Source: Eumeta japonica (lineage: Eukaryota; Arthropoda; Insecta; Lepidoptera; Psychidae). Taken from it: a DNA stretch of 64,000 bases. Within the stretch, counting starts at the first letter, position 1. Every line of letters starts with the position of its first letter. The translations under genes were made by a program, and so were the position numbers. The stretch lies in contig BGZK01000871.1 in assembly GCA_005406025.1 (NCBI GenBank), forward strand, positions 186,001-250,000. Reading direction: 5' to 3'. The notes below the pieces were generated by a model. That model saw only the letters and a program-made list of their open reading frames with translations. It ran no database searches and was not told the origin of the DNA. Of this stretch, positions 46,838 through 57,950 are shown piece by piece.

Positions 46838-47420
46838 AAAATTGGCCAAATTCGTGTGAGGCCTTGCGCAGTGTAGGGTTCCGTACTTGCCGTATCGTGT
46901 AATTTTATATGATAACTTTTATTTACTACCTGTTTTACGTAATTAACAATTTCGTCTTTGTAATTTAAATTAAAAAATACGAAATTTAAACCTCTTATTT
47001 CTCAAATACATTTTATAAGTTGTTCGACTATTACTAGTTAATTTGTAAAGCCTGTGATGGTTTATACCTGATAGTTTTCCTTTTAACTTTGTTATATATC
47101 GTAATATCGTAATCTTTCCGTACTTGCAAATGAAGGAACGAAGCTCTTATAGGATCACTCGTGTGTCTGTCTGTCTGTCTATCTATCCGTCTGCCACAGC
47201 CAATCTGTTGTGTATCTACCGGTTAAGTTGTCATTTAGTACACAGTTATATATCTATGACTCAAACACGGACGTGTAAGCTAAATAAATGTATTTTAAAT
47301 ATCATTTTGTGTTATTTTGGGAGAGGTAGATAAATTAGTAAATTTAAAAATAATTTTAGAAACTATAGCGTGTGACATATCAAATGAAAGCTCTTTTTGT
47401 GATATATATATATATATATT
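46838..47420 (+). repeat. Lepidopteran-type repeat related to family A termini
   Basis: Begins AAAATTGGCCAAATTCGTGT then GCAGTGTAGGGTTCCGTACT, the same kind of left end as family A. Further in lies GAAGCTCTTATAGGATCACT and a GTCTGTCTGTCTGTC run. It ends near an AT microsatellite (47405-47420). It may be a sister family sharing only the terminus. Confidence 0.5.
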
Positions 47421-47534
47421 TACAGTCTTCGTCTTGAATACATATTTTCCATAATTTTAAAGTAAACAGTTTTAAAGTTATTTAAGAAAATAGAAAAAAA
47501 TTGACCATTCCTCCCCTTATCTTTGAAACTACTG

Positions 47535-47607
47535 CATCTAACACTTAGAAAAATAATAGGAACTTGGTTCTTTACTTAGTTCCTATTATTTTTCTAAGTG
47601 TCAGATG
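47535..47607. repeat. Hairpin, 30-bp arms, 13-nt loop
   Basis: CATCTAACACTTAGAAAAAT through AATAGGAACT pairs with AGTTCCTATTATTTTTCTAA through GTGTCAGATG with a single mismatch (24 bases perfect next to the loop). Loop TGGTTCTTTACTT. It lies just past a family-A-like repeat. Confidence 0.9.
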
Positions 47608-47924
47608 AACCTATAGAAGTCTCGCTTGATTTCGTTTCGATGTCCGGTAATAAAAAAAACCAGAGGTGTCAAGGTACACCCGATTGGAACGAAGTTTGTT
47701 TCTATCGCTCCTTTCCTATTCGTTTATCTTTCTTCTATCCTATTCGCTTATATATTATGTTATATCAAATAACAGGAATAGTGAAATCAACTAACAAAAT
47801 TTGAGAGTTAAGTTAATCGAGAGAGAAACGAGAAAAACAAAACAATAACTTAAGAAAAATATTCATATACTTAAAATTGGATTTAATACGTATATAATAG
47901 TGAATTATAATTTATACAAAAACC

Positions 47925-48665
47925 GGCTAAGAGCATGTCTGACCATACTCGCTGTAGAGTTCCGAAGCCGTTACTACAAAGCAATGCCTTACAGATGAAA
48001 AAACTAGGTTGCCACATTTTTTTCTATATTTCCCGCACATGATAGGCATAAGCACTTTAATCGCCTATAACTAGATAAAAAAGCAAATATGTAAATTATT
48101 ACTTTTAAACTAGTGTAAACTAAGGTGCACCAGCAAAAGAGCGTATGTTCATAGAACTTACGTCCTTTAGTTAAGAATCGCAATTTTTCGGCAGTAACTC
48201 AAAAACGGTATATCCTATCGCCGTATCCTATCCAATATTCGTTGAAATCATTTATTGAGCGTTGCCTTTGAATTTTTATTTGCATACATTTTGCATACAT
48301 CTTTGTATTTTTTTTTCATATAATATGTACTACTTGTGAAGCGATTATTTCAGAAAATATTGAATTAGTCAAAAAAGTTGTATAGAAATAGTGTTTTTAA
48401 AAACAACTGTCGAAATATGTGCCACACGTTGATGTTTGTTAAAAAGGTTTTTCCGCTTGTGTTGCATCTATGGAGTGCCCCCCTAAAAATATTTATTTTT
48501 GTTATTTAACTACGGAACTAAGTAACGATTTATACAACACACTCATATTCTGAATTTTATCAATACACATCTTGTAATTTTTGAGTAAAATGCCTGTGAT
48601 ATTGGATGGACATGACGAAACTATAAGGGTTCCGTTTTTTGCCATTTTGGCTCGGAACCCTAAAA
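47925..48665 (+). repeat. Dispersed repeat family A, copy 6 (near full length)
   Basis: Runs from AACCGGCTAAGAGCATGTCT through CATACTCGCTGTAGAGTTCC, CCCGCACATGATAGGCATAA and TGCCTGTGATATTGGATGGA to GACGAAACTATAAGGGTTCC and GCTCGGAACCCTAAAAAAC. At about 740 bp it is one of the two best copies for defining the element's ends. No ORF of significance. Confidence 0.7.
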
Positions 48666-48679
48666 AACCTGTAAGATGG

Positions 48680-49905
48680 TTGATCCTAAAGGCCATCCTT
48701 AAAACTTCCCGCTATGATATTTATCGAGGTGTTCTTGAGCTCTTCGAATTCAAAAATATAGTTGTCTTAAAGCACAAAGATTTATCTTTGAGCTTTTCGA
48801 GCTTAAAAAATCAAATAATGGTTGACTTTACAGACCATTCCTGAAACTTTTTGCTACTTTAGCGTTCAAAATCTTCAAAAATATACCTAACAGTAAATTA
48901 TTGAGTTTGATCTCAAAAGGTTGTCTCAAAAACGCTGTTTTATTTAATTCTCACTTACGATATCTTTCGAACGCGTTATTTGATTTTGATCTGCTGAACG
49001 GTATCCGACTCAGTTTCCTTAGTATAAATAGATGATGATTTTCAAAGTTAAAAAAAAGATAGCGCCGTCTAGTGCTTTATTTAGTATTTTTAACGTCCCG
49101 CTACGGAAAGTGAAAAATTTTCATAAGATTTAAAAGTTACTGTTTACAGTCCGATTTCTCATTATCGAGTTTTCAACAAATCTTGAGGTCTTAGGGTCTT
49201 AGGAATCCATCTATGTTTCGAACGTGTTAACAGGTCGAAACACCGTTTACGACATTAGAAAGTAGTCCACTCTACTTAGACTTCCTGCGGGCCTAGCATG
49301 ACGCCCTAGACAGAATCTCTCTATAGAACTGACCCTTTTACTTATTCCTTTGGAGCGACAAGGATAGTTTATAGAGATTCTTGTCTAGAGCGTCACGCTA
49401 AACCCACAAACGTTGAATTAATTCCGCCCGGTAGACTTTGAAGAATCTCAAAACTAAAATTTTCAGAAAAATATTTTTTAAATTAACTTTTAGTCTACCG
49501 ACGAATATCAAAATCTAATCAGCTCTTTTCTCCAAACAGGTACATTGACTGCCACAAACTGTAGAAAAATCGTTTGCTTCGTTCAAAAGATATTGTTGGA
49601 GTAAAATTTTTCAAATAAATGTATTTACAATATTTTGTAAACTGATCTACCGTTAATTTCCCTGTTTTTTTTTTTAAACAACGTTGATCAATGGTAAGTA
49701 CATCAATATTAGTTGATTTTTTCAAGAGACTTTATCTCAGAAAAATTTTTCAAAAGTGTTTTTTGGAATGTTTATTAAACTACTTTACGAATAAGTAAAA
49801 TTCTTCCTCTTAAAAACAACATCGATCGTCGTAAATTGCATCGAAATCGGTCTGTTCGTTCGAGAGATATCATTAACAAAATCTGGCGCATTGCCGGATT
49901 CATTG
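48680..49905 (+). repeat. Composite repeat block next to family A, containing a short foldback element
   Basis: Shares with 8.2-8.9 kb the blocks TTCGAATTCAAAAATATAGT and several CGAAATCGGTCTGTTCGTTC-type units (49550 and 49840). The foldback element at 49289-49405 is nested inside. Its AT-rich flanks show nothing else. Confidence 0.45.
49289..49405. repeat. Short foldback element (117 bp), copy 2
   Basis: Left arm GGGCCTAGCATGACGCCCTA (then GACAGAATCTCT) pairs with right arm AGAGATTCTTGTCTAGAGCG (then TCACGCTAAACCC). Arms are about 32 bp with few mismatches, a longer and cleaner fold than copy 1. Confidence 0.6.
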
Positions 49906-50655
49906 CATTAGTTTTGTTCTATGCCGGTATTATTATTTTTTCCCATTGTCAGTACAATTCAACGCGCGCGCGCACACGTACTATTGTCGATACCACCAAT
50001 TTAAATTGAGACTTCGTTATGATTATGTCGGAGATTTCAAAAATATTTACGATTTGCGTGCTTTGAATTCACAAAAAAAAACGATACACTGATGTCAAAT
50101 ATGAAAAAAATAAAATAAAACGTGAATTATTTATTCAAAATATTTGCAAACGCCATCTCAACACAGAATTGGTGGGTTTTCGAATATTTTGCTCACATGT
50201 CTAGGACCGGTTTGATGCATATCTTGATATGTTGATTTACTTGAACAAAGATTTGTGCAGGTAAATCAAGTGTATAAGGCTTAGCTAGATAGTTAAAATT
50301 TAAAGTCTGTGATGCGGTTGCTGCAGGCGACTTTAATTTGAGTCAGATCTTTTGAGAGAAAAATGACATGACAATAAATAAATAATACTCGATTTACTAA
50401 TTAGTGTCAATACTTGACTTATAATATCCTTTCTTTATTTAATTTACGGCAATGGATGCATCTGTTTGGGTAAAAAGCTGATTACATTTTGGTATAGATC
50501 AGTAGAGCAGTTCAAACTTTATTTAAAAAAAAGTTATTTCTGAAGATTTTATATTTAGGATTTCTCAAAATTCAGTAGACGAAATTAATTCAAATCAAAG
50601 TTGAGTAGACTGCTTTCGAATGTCGCAAATCTCATTTGGATAGATTTATTCTATC

Positions 50656-50749
50656 GAAGAGAGAGAGAGAGAAAGAATGAGAGAGGGAGAAGAGGGAAGA
50701 GAGGATGAAGGAGAAGGGCTGAAAGAGGGGGAAAGAGAGAGAGAGAGAT
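50656..50749 (+). repeat. Polypurine tract (GA-rich, about 94 bp)
   Basis: GAAGAGAGAGAGAGAGAAAG and further GGGAGAAGAGGGAAGAG blocks, interrupted by only a few pyrimidines, ending in a pure GA run. Simple-sequence DNA able to form triplex structure; possible GAGA-factor binding. Confidence 0.9.
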
Positions 50750-53540
50750 ACAGATAATGGTCATATAGATTCCTAGGTGCCGAAATCATTATAAGTCCAC
50801 GCCTATCTAGCGAATTTCAGTATCGTCATTGCACGATTCGAAACGACTGCCTTGTAGTTTTAGACCCTTGGCTAAAATACACCAAAAGCACTTTAAGGAA
50901 TTGCACCCGTCCCGTCAATGCGGACAAGATATTTATGCAAAAGTCACTGCAGACATTTATTTGCGTTATGGCCCTCGGTAATTTCGGATATGGTTTAAAG
51001 CAAACCTTATCAAGTGTTAGGACACAGCGGCAAACGTTTTGTTGTAGACACCGACCACGATCATGCAACATATCTATTTGCTGTTTGAAGCTGGCATGCT
51101 TACTGTCACAACCAATAGACAAGTTAGACGAAACTTAGAATAAGAGTATCTATAGTTTCCTTACTCTAATGCAATCTCTGAGCTGTCAACAGATCATTCC
51201 GACGTCCTTGTAGTATTGAATTGTTGATTTTTATTTTTGTCATTATTTTTTATTGTGAAAATGTTATTTGGTTAAGTAAATATAGATATTAAGAATGGTA
51301 CAATATAAAGTTTTAGGTTGTCAAATCCCCTCTGAACACAACTAATAATAAATTTCTTTTCAATAGTAAATTTTTCTAACATAATAGCCGTTTCCATATT
51401 AGTATTTGAAAAGGTAAAATAATATGCAATAATCAATTTTATATTTTATATTATTTCAAATAGAATTCACAAAAAAAGAACAGTGTTTAATGTATTATTT
51501 CAGTGGTTTATATGGTATCTTTGGGTTATATTTTAGATGTTTTGCAACTATTAAAAATAATTTTACCAATACTTTCAACTTTAAATAATTTTTAATTTAA
51601 TTTTATTGCATTGTTTTTCATAGGTCTGCCAGGTTTCCACTGATTTCTGTATATAAAAAAAATGAACTATTACAATTGGCCGAATCAAATGAATACCTAC
51701 AAAGAATTCGAAAATTTGTTAATTACATATTGATAACGCCGTAATCACAAAGAAAATTAGTCGTGCCAAATTATACTATTCGAGTAAAAAAATGTTGATA
51801 TAGAGTATCTTATGCATAATTTGTAAAAGAATTATCAAATCAGTGTGCCACAGAGTGCCTATACATGTAGAAATGTATTTGAACATTGCTTTTTTAATAT
51901 ACAAAATAATAAAGTCCATTATTAATTTCATAATTTATTATAAATTCGATAGGCACAATTTATGAACCTGGTTTTGATTCCCTATCAAAAAATATTATTG
52001 AAATAACGCTTTTTAGAATATAAAATCAGAAATATTTTTACATTTTACAAAATCTTCATTTTAAAATAACGATAAAGTTCGCTTTATGTTTAAGAGATTA
52101 CTTAATAGATGTCTAATTGTTGTGTACAAACATTATTTTGTTTTTATTCTGTTTTGCATTTCTTTCTGAGCAAATGATGCCGCATGCGGCTCACTATTTC
52201 TTTCTCGTGTTAAAGCAATAATAAATGACGAAATCTCATACTTTCAGTAGGGGTAAATCGCTCGACAAACAAAATACACACCTTATATATTTCTTGCCCT
52301 TTGTCTCATGCAGTATACAGTAAAGTTGATATTTTATTAAGAATAATGTTTGTTTGCATTTGGGAATTTCTTTTTTTGGGCAACATAAATTTATATCGTA
52401 TGTTTTGTATAATTTTATCTATACGCAGAATCACATTCTATATATGAGTCGATTTTGATGACCTTCTGATACGCGCTATCTTTACAGACAATGTAACAAT
52501 TGGTACAGGGCGTTGTAGCAGACTCGCCGATTCGCAAAATTATTATAATAAAGTGCGATTTACCGACTATTCCTAAGCAGGTTTCGCCTTTCCCTCTTTT
52601 TACTTTTCACTGCAAGGGTTGTGATAGTAAAGATCATTACTAAGTACTTTGTGTTAATATTTATTAACATATGTGCATCTCAGAAAAACCCAAATTATGG
52701 CGCAAAATTGGTCAATAAATATATGCTCCTTTGGTATCTATCCGTATAAGTAGTTTCGCCAATATTTATAACATTTTATACGTGATGTTTATTTATAACC
52801 TATTTAATTTTGAAAACAACAGGCATATAATAAAATTTAAAAATCCCGAATATACCCCGTTCAAAATAAACTCACACAAATTCTCAACCATAGACGCACT
52901 AATCGGGGATGATCACAATGTGGAATCACACGAGGCAGCTCGATAATAAATCTTTATGTGAATTTCATAAAACATGTTTCAAGCCTTTAAAAATCACTTC
53001 GCCCCAATTTGGTTCTACTATAATATTTCAATTGTTTGTTGGTTGACCAACAAGATATAATTATAAAATATCAACTCAAATAACGCTCGTAGACAAAATC
53101 TATGAGCATTATTTGTTGTTATTTTTATGGGTAGAAAGATTCAGTAAATAATATAAAAAGGAAAGAGGTTATTCAAATTTTTCCAAAATTTAAGTTGTCA
53201 TGGCAAAACACTAACATTGCCTCAATTAAGCTTTTTTTTTCTAAAGTCATTTTATTTTTCCATATGAATAAACTTCATTGTATTAATCTTCTAGAATTCT
53301 TAAAAGTTCAATAAAAGCATATAATAAAATGATATGTAAATAAATTATTTTATAATACTTTTATTAAAAAGTTTTTCACAAAAAGCACAAATGGCCAAGC
53401 ATAATTTACAACGCATCCATTATATAATTTTACGTAAAAATGCACGACTACTGGCATACTGTCAATAAGCCGAGTCCTAAATGGCTGTAACTAAAAATTA
53501 CTATATTGCTGAATTTGTACGTACCAAATGTTATACTCAC
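50750..53540. other. Non-coding stretch downstream of the signal-peptide exon
   Basis: Opposed open frames at 50826-51138 (67 codons with ATG on plus, 98 on minus without) have Cys-rich translations but no known motif. The rest is AT-rich, presumably intron if the signal-peptide exon is real. Confidence 0.35.
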
Positions 53541-53583
53541 CAGAGAGTAGTAAAAACAGGAAAGGTGCCCGACGAAGAAACAT
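53541..53583 (-). CDS. First coding exon with start codon and signal peptide, gene not identified
   Basis: On the minus strand an ATG in good context (A at -3, ACACGATG) opens a reading frame MFLRRAPFLFLLLS and runs straight into a consensus donor, G/GTGAGTATAA. The peptide is a textbook signal sequence: two arginines followed by a nine-residue hydrophobic core (FLFLLLS after AP). The exon leaves phase 1 (43 coding nt), so the next exon must begin with two bases completing a codon that starts with G. The leader upstream is CG-rich for the area (CCGAACGGCG) and a TCAGTT initiator lies about 77 nt above the ATG. No second exon could be found nearby. The first recognised aminopeptidase exon at 2.1 kb is on the same strand and one of its possible acceptors is phase-compatible, but a 51-kb intron would be needed. 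A chance match is possible; I judge a real exon more likely. Confidence 0.6.
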
Positions 53584-53656
53584 CGTGTTGTTTTGCGTTC
53601 TGCGCCGTTCGGAATACACACAATTTTTTTAAATATCGATTTCTATAAATTATATT

Positions 53657-53662
53657 AACTGA
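53657..53662 (-). promoter_or_regulatory. Initiator-like TCAGTT upstream of the signal-peptide exon
   Basis: TCAGTT is the arthropod initiator consensus. Its A at about 53660 would give a 5' leader of about 77 nt before the ATG at 53583. There is no clear TATA box 30 bases upstream (the area reads AAATATGTAGG). The motif is short and common in AT-rich DNA, so the call rests on its position relative to the exon. Confidence 0.3.
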
Positions 53663-53669
53663 TTTTCAC

Positions 53670-55032
53670 TCCTACATATTTTCACAAACAGCAAACCGAA
53701 ACTAATGTGTTAACTTTTAACGTACGACAAAAAAGTTAAACCGATAAAATTAGTCTTCGATTTGCGTCACTGCGATAAAATACAAGTTTGAATATATTAC
53801 AATAAACAGTCGGCCTTATACGCCAAGATAATTTCCTAGTATTGTTTTTAACATAAAAAAATGTTTTTCTAACTAACGAAGAACAATTAAAAATCATACC
53901 GGGTATGAATTTATAATATCGTATCTCCGGTTTATTTGAATTGTACACACTCGTAACTCGAGCAGTACTAGAATCATGAGCCATTTCAATGTATTAGATG
54001 ATGCCTCTATAATATATATTACGATAGCCGCGGGAGGCTCTGGATGAGGTTATATAGAACATGAACTTTCAAAAATAATTTTTGATTTCATAAGAAAAGT
54101 TGTAATGTAAAATTCTGTACGCAGATGGACGCACAGGGATGTGCCGGTGCATATTTGATATCAAAATCGTAATCAAATGATGACAAATTTAATTTTTTAT
54201 CCGTATATTCATACTGACTAATATTAAAATTCAGTAAAAAATAGACAGGATATTGCATTCAGGTTTAATTCATCGAACTACGATTCGTTTAAATGTTTTT
54301 AATAATTTTTATAGGGCGCAATCTTTACAAAGCTATACGACCCAGGAGTGTTGTCGGCGAGATCGTTACCTCTGGGAAATTAAAAACCGGACGTAACACC
54401 GAATTATAAATTAGTGGGCTCGATTATAAATTAATTTAAATTGTTACATATAGGATTTTGTTAATTCATAAATCAACTTACTGTTTCGTGACATTGAAAA
54501 GGATTTCAAATCGGAACACGTAAGAAATAATAAATAAGGAAACAAAGTTTAAGTATCTATAGAAGTAAAGAAAATTTATCGTTTCAGGCATAATTTTCCT
54601 CCTGTTAATTTTTGGTTACTTTGCTGTGGGGAGGCACTCTCCCGCAAAGAAATATATTTTTTTTAATCATTAGAAAATATTTAATGAAAGATATTTTCAT
54701 ATTAAGTTTTCATTAACATATTGCTTTTTTAAAACATCATAGTCATAGAGTGTATCAAAGTTATTGTAATGTTTAATGGAATAATAACAATTATTATAAA
54801 TTTCCTATTTGTTAATATTTTTAACATTTAAAAACAATTTTATTTTTCAGACTTATTACGAACGACATTAACTACAAGCTTTTTAATAATTTAATTTCAG
54901 TACCGTTTCAAAATTCATCTAAGTACAATTTGTTTCCTATTATGAAAAAGGAAACCTATGGTTTTTATTATTACCAATCTGCAAAACTTCTTAATTAACA
55001 AACGTTTCATTTATTTGCACTGATTAAATTTT
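53670..55032. other. Non-coding stretch upstream of the signal-peptide exon
   Basis: AT-rich; nothing recognised. Confidence 0.5.
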
Positions 55033-55272
55033 ATACTAGGTTCTTACCTTCTCGTGTAAAGTTATGCTATACGAAGTTCTAAGGCTTACATATTAGGCCG
55101 ACTTAGTACTTAAATCATAATACTGGAAATATACTCTAATATTTCATTAATAATACTAGGTTCTTACCTCCTCGTACAAAATTATGCTATACGAAGTTCT
55201 AAGGCTTGCATATTAGGCCGACTTAGTACTTAAATCATGATACTGGAAATATACTCTAATATTTCTATTAAT
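55033..55272. repeat. 120-bp tandem duplication
   Basis: Two head-to-tail units of 120 bp, each starting TACTAGGTTCTTACC and containing TTATGCTATACGAAGTTCTA and ATTAGGCCGACTTAGTACTT. They differ at roughly 8 to 10 positions. On the minus strand each unit has an acceptor (ATTTCCAG) and a donor (AG/GTAAGAA) 75 nt apart, with stops in all frames between. Confidence 0.9.
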
Positions 55273-55439
55273 ATTTTTGTACCGGAAACAGATTATTTTA
55301 TATCAAGAAAAATAACAATACCAAGAATACTAACTAACAAACTAACTTCAATGTTTAAAGAAAGCGGAAATCACACATACATACTTAATTTTTTGCAAAT
55401 AAAACTAGTTGCCTAAGTTTCCGCGACTAGAAAGTTTTG

Positions 55440-55521
55440 AATTCCTGGAAGCGACTGGCGCGAGCCGTGAAGTTCCAGCCAGCGCCGGCCGGCGGGGGCG
55501 GCGGCGCGGGGGGCGCGCGCC
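55440..55521. other. GC-rich island upstream of the 55.5-kb TATA box
   Basis: GCGAGCCGTGAAGTTCCAGC, CAGCGCCGGCCGGCGGGGGC and GGCGGCGCGGGGGGCGCGCG run directly into the TATA box; likely the proximal part of that promoter. Confidence 0.4.
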
Positions 55522-55553
55522 TATAAAATCGTCTCTTAATTGGAAAAACGCCA
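55522..55553 (+). promoter_or_regulatory. TATA box plus initiator in a GC island, plus strand
   Basis: TATAAAA at 55522-55528 directly follows a very GC-rich run (55450-55520). The A of CCAGTT at 55553 lies exactly 31 bases from the first T, optimal for a TATA/initiator core promoter. No recognised protein follows; the frame that crosses the region lacks an ATG start and is low in coding signal. Confidence 0.4.
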
Positions 55554-55944
55554 GTTTTATTTTTCCTTACGAGGGCAAGACCGAAAAGGAAAACACGAAC
55601 GTAAATCAGTTGTAAGTGTGCACCTTCGTTCTGATTTCTTTTATTATGCGTTACATGAATTCAATTCAACTTCTCTTTATGCATGTTATCTCTTGGTATA
55701 CAATACTGGTTACAGTGCCTCAGAAATAACTATTTCAATTTTTCTGTTTTAGAATAGTTGTATAAATAATTACAGTAACGACACCGATACAAATGGAGTA
55801 AATTTAAAATTGAATGCAATTTTCCGGCGAAATGTATCTAGTATCAGCCGGTTGGGAAGGGAACGTTTGGGAAAAATTGTGAAACAATAATCTTACAATT
55901 AATTTTGAATTGTATCATACAATATCTTATGATACAATGCCACA

Positions 55945-55978
55945 AATGTCCTAAATATCATATGATATTTAGGACATT
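55945..55978. repeat. Perfect 34-bp palindrome
   Basis: AATGTCCTAAATATCAT is followed directly by its exact reverse complement. Thirty bases upstream, GTATCATA and TATGATAC form a second small hairpin. Confidence 0.9.
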
Positions 55979-56484
55979 ATTAAATCGAAAAATTCTCTAA
56001 CTTTATTGGACTTGAACAGAATGTTAGTTAAATATAAGACTTATTTCCATTAAAATTCAAATTCAAATTTTAATCTATAATTTGTTGCGAACTACATCGA
56101 CAAGCTAAAGATAAAATAATTCTGATAAAAAAAAATATTCGAGAATAAATGTCTATGTCGGCACTTTTCATGCGTGTTTACATTTTTTAAATACATTTAT
56201 TTCTGAAGTGGAATTTTCGAGAGCGCAATAATTCTTGTTCGTTCATGTCAGTCGTGCCATTTTTATGACTTATTTGATTTATTGATTTATTTGTATTTGA
56301 AGTACATCCTAGACGGCTAGTCAAAGAGTACAAATACATGAGTTCGGGCGCAAACAAGAGTTTATTCCTGCGATCAGTGTATTCACAAGTCAAGTACTAC
56401 ACATTAAAAACAAATGTTCAAGTGTTACAATTAATTGTAACTCTATGCTTCTGAATACACTTTAAGCTTCTCTACGTGTTTTAG

Positions 56485-57270
56485 GATCCGTAGTAAAAAT
56501 TTTAAAGACGGAACCCTTATAGTTTCGTCATGTTCGTCCGTCCGTATATTCCAAGCATTTTACTCAAAAACTACAAGATGGATAATAATGAAATTTGGCG
56601 TATAGATGACTTGTATAAGCCGCTATTTAGTTTGGTAGTTAAATAACAAAAATAAATATTACTTGGGGGCATTCCATACATGCAACAGAAGCTGAAAAAA
56701 TTTTTTTCAGCAAACATCAACATGTGGCACATATTTCGACGTTTCTTTTTAAACATTTTAAGATTTTTTAAGCATTTTTTTGATGAAGTAAATATTTTAG
56801 GAAATAATCGCTCCGAAAGTAACATAAATTTTGTCCTCCCTTCCTTTTTCTTGTAAATCGTAAGTCTAAAAATGAACAAAAAAATACAAACGAAACACTG
56901 GATGAATTCTTTTAAAAATTTTAGAAAAATATTTTATATATAATCGGATATACCGTTTTTGCCGAAAAACTGTACTTCCCAACAAAAGACGTAAGTACCA
57001 AGAAGATACGCTCTTTTGATGGTATACTTTTTCACGTCGTATTTTCACAATTTAAGACTGCAGCAAGTGCTTTCAATCACAGCTACGTGAACCCTGTTAA
57101 TTTAAGAGTAATAGTTAAAATACACACTTGTTTCTCTCGTTATAGGCGACTAAAGTGTCTTGTGCGGGACACATTAAAAAGATTACAACAATGTAGTTTT
57201 ATTTTTCTGTAGTGCATTTCTTTGTAGGTTATGGAACCCTACACTGAGCATGGTCCGACATGCTTTTGGC
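56485..57270 (-). repeat. Dispersed repeat family A, copy 7 (near full length)
   Basis: Opens with TAGGATCCGTAGTAAAAATT and GACGGAACCCTTATAGTTTC, keeps TCGTCATGTTCGTCCGTCCG, CATTCCATACATGCAACAGA and AATAATCGCTCCGAAAGTAA, and closes with GAACCCTACACTGAGCATGG. About 785 bp. Open frames in it are chance. Confidence 0.7.
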
Positions 57271-57739
57271 CGGTTTTTAATTTTTCGTCTGATCTCAATT
57301 CTCGAACCGTCGATAGAGTTATTATACATATATAGCAACAGTTACATAAAAATATTAGTATTCTATTTTCCAAAATACTTACATCATTAGTAGTAATTTA
57401 AAATTGTTAAAAACTCGGGTTTGTCTTTTAAAACATTAGGATAATGAAATAAATATTATTTTTATATATATAAAAACATATTTTAGTGCAAGTTTAATTT
57501 TAAACCCATAAATGTATAATTTTTTTGATACAATAGTTTTAAATTTTATGGTAAGAATGTTCACATAAATTGCAAAATGGCATCGGAGTCAATTCAGAAA
57601 TTCCGGTCGATATAAAAATAATTTGGATAACTAACGGCGATTTTTAGAGATACACGAAGCGCTATAAGAAAAAATCCATACTAGATGTCGGTTAGATACC
57701 TGCCCCGACAAGACCGAGGAAATTTTTATGGTTACAAGC

Positions 57740-57950
57740 GAAAGGGTCATCTCCCTAATTGGATAGCGCTAGCGCTCGGGACCGGGCGCGGGCGCGCGGG
57801 CGGCGCGGGGCGGGCGACGGGCGGCAAATGCTAGCGGTAGGGCGGCCCGTCCGTCGGCAATCACGTCGCCACGACATTTACCCGCGCCTTATGGCCGCCA
57901 TCACCTTTATGGCTCTTTATTTAGGGCGCGCGGCGGTGCGGTGCGTCATG
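57740..57950. other. GC-rich island, candidate regulatory region
   Basis: After GGGCGCGGGCGCGCGGGCGG the block reads CGCGCCTTATGGCCGCCATC and ACCTTTATGGCTCTTTATTT. GCCGCCAT matches the Pho/YY1 core and TTTATGG (twice) the posterior Hox/caudal core. No coding frame is supported. Confidence 0.35.

Noticed and set aside
56571..57048. Two minus-strand frames of 102 and 60 codons
   Set aside because: They lie wholly inside a copy of the dispersed non-coding family A.
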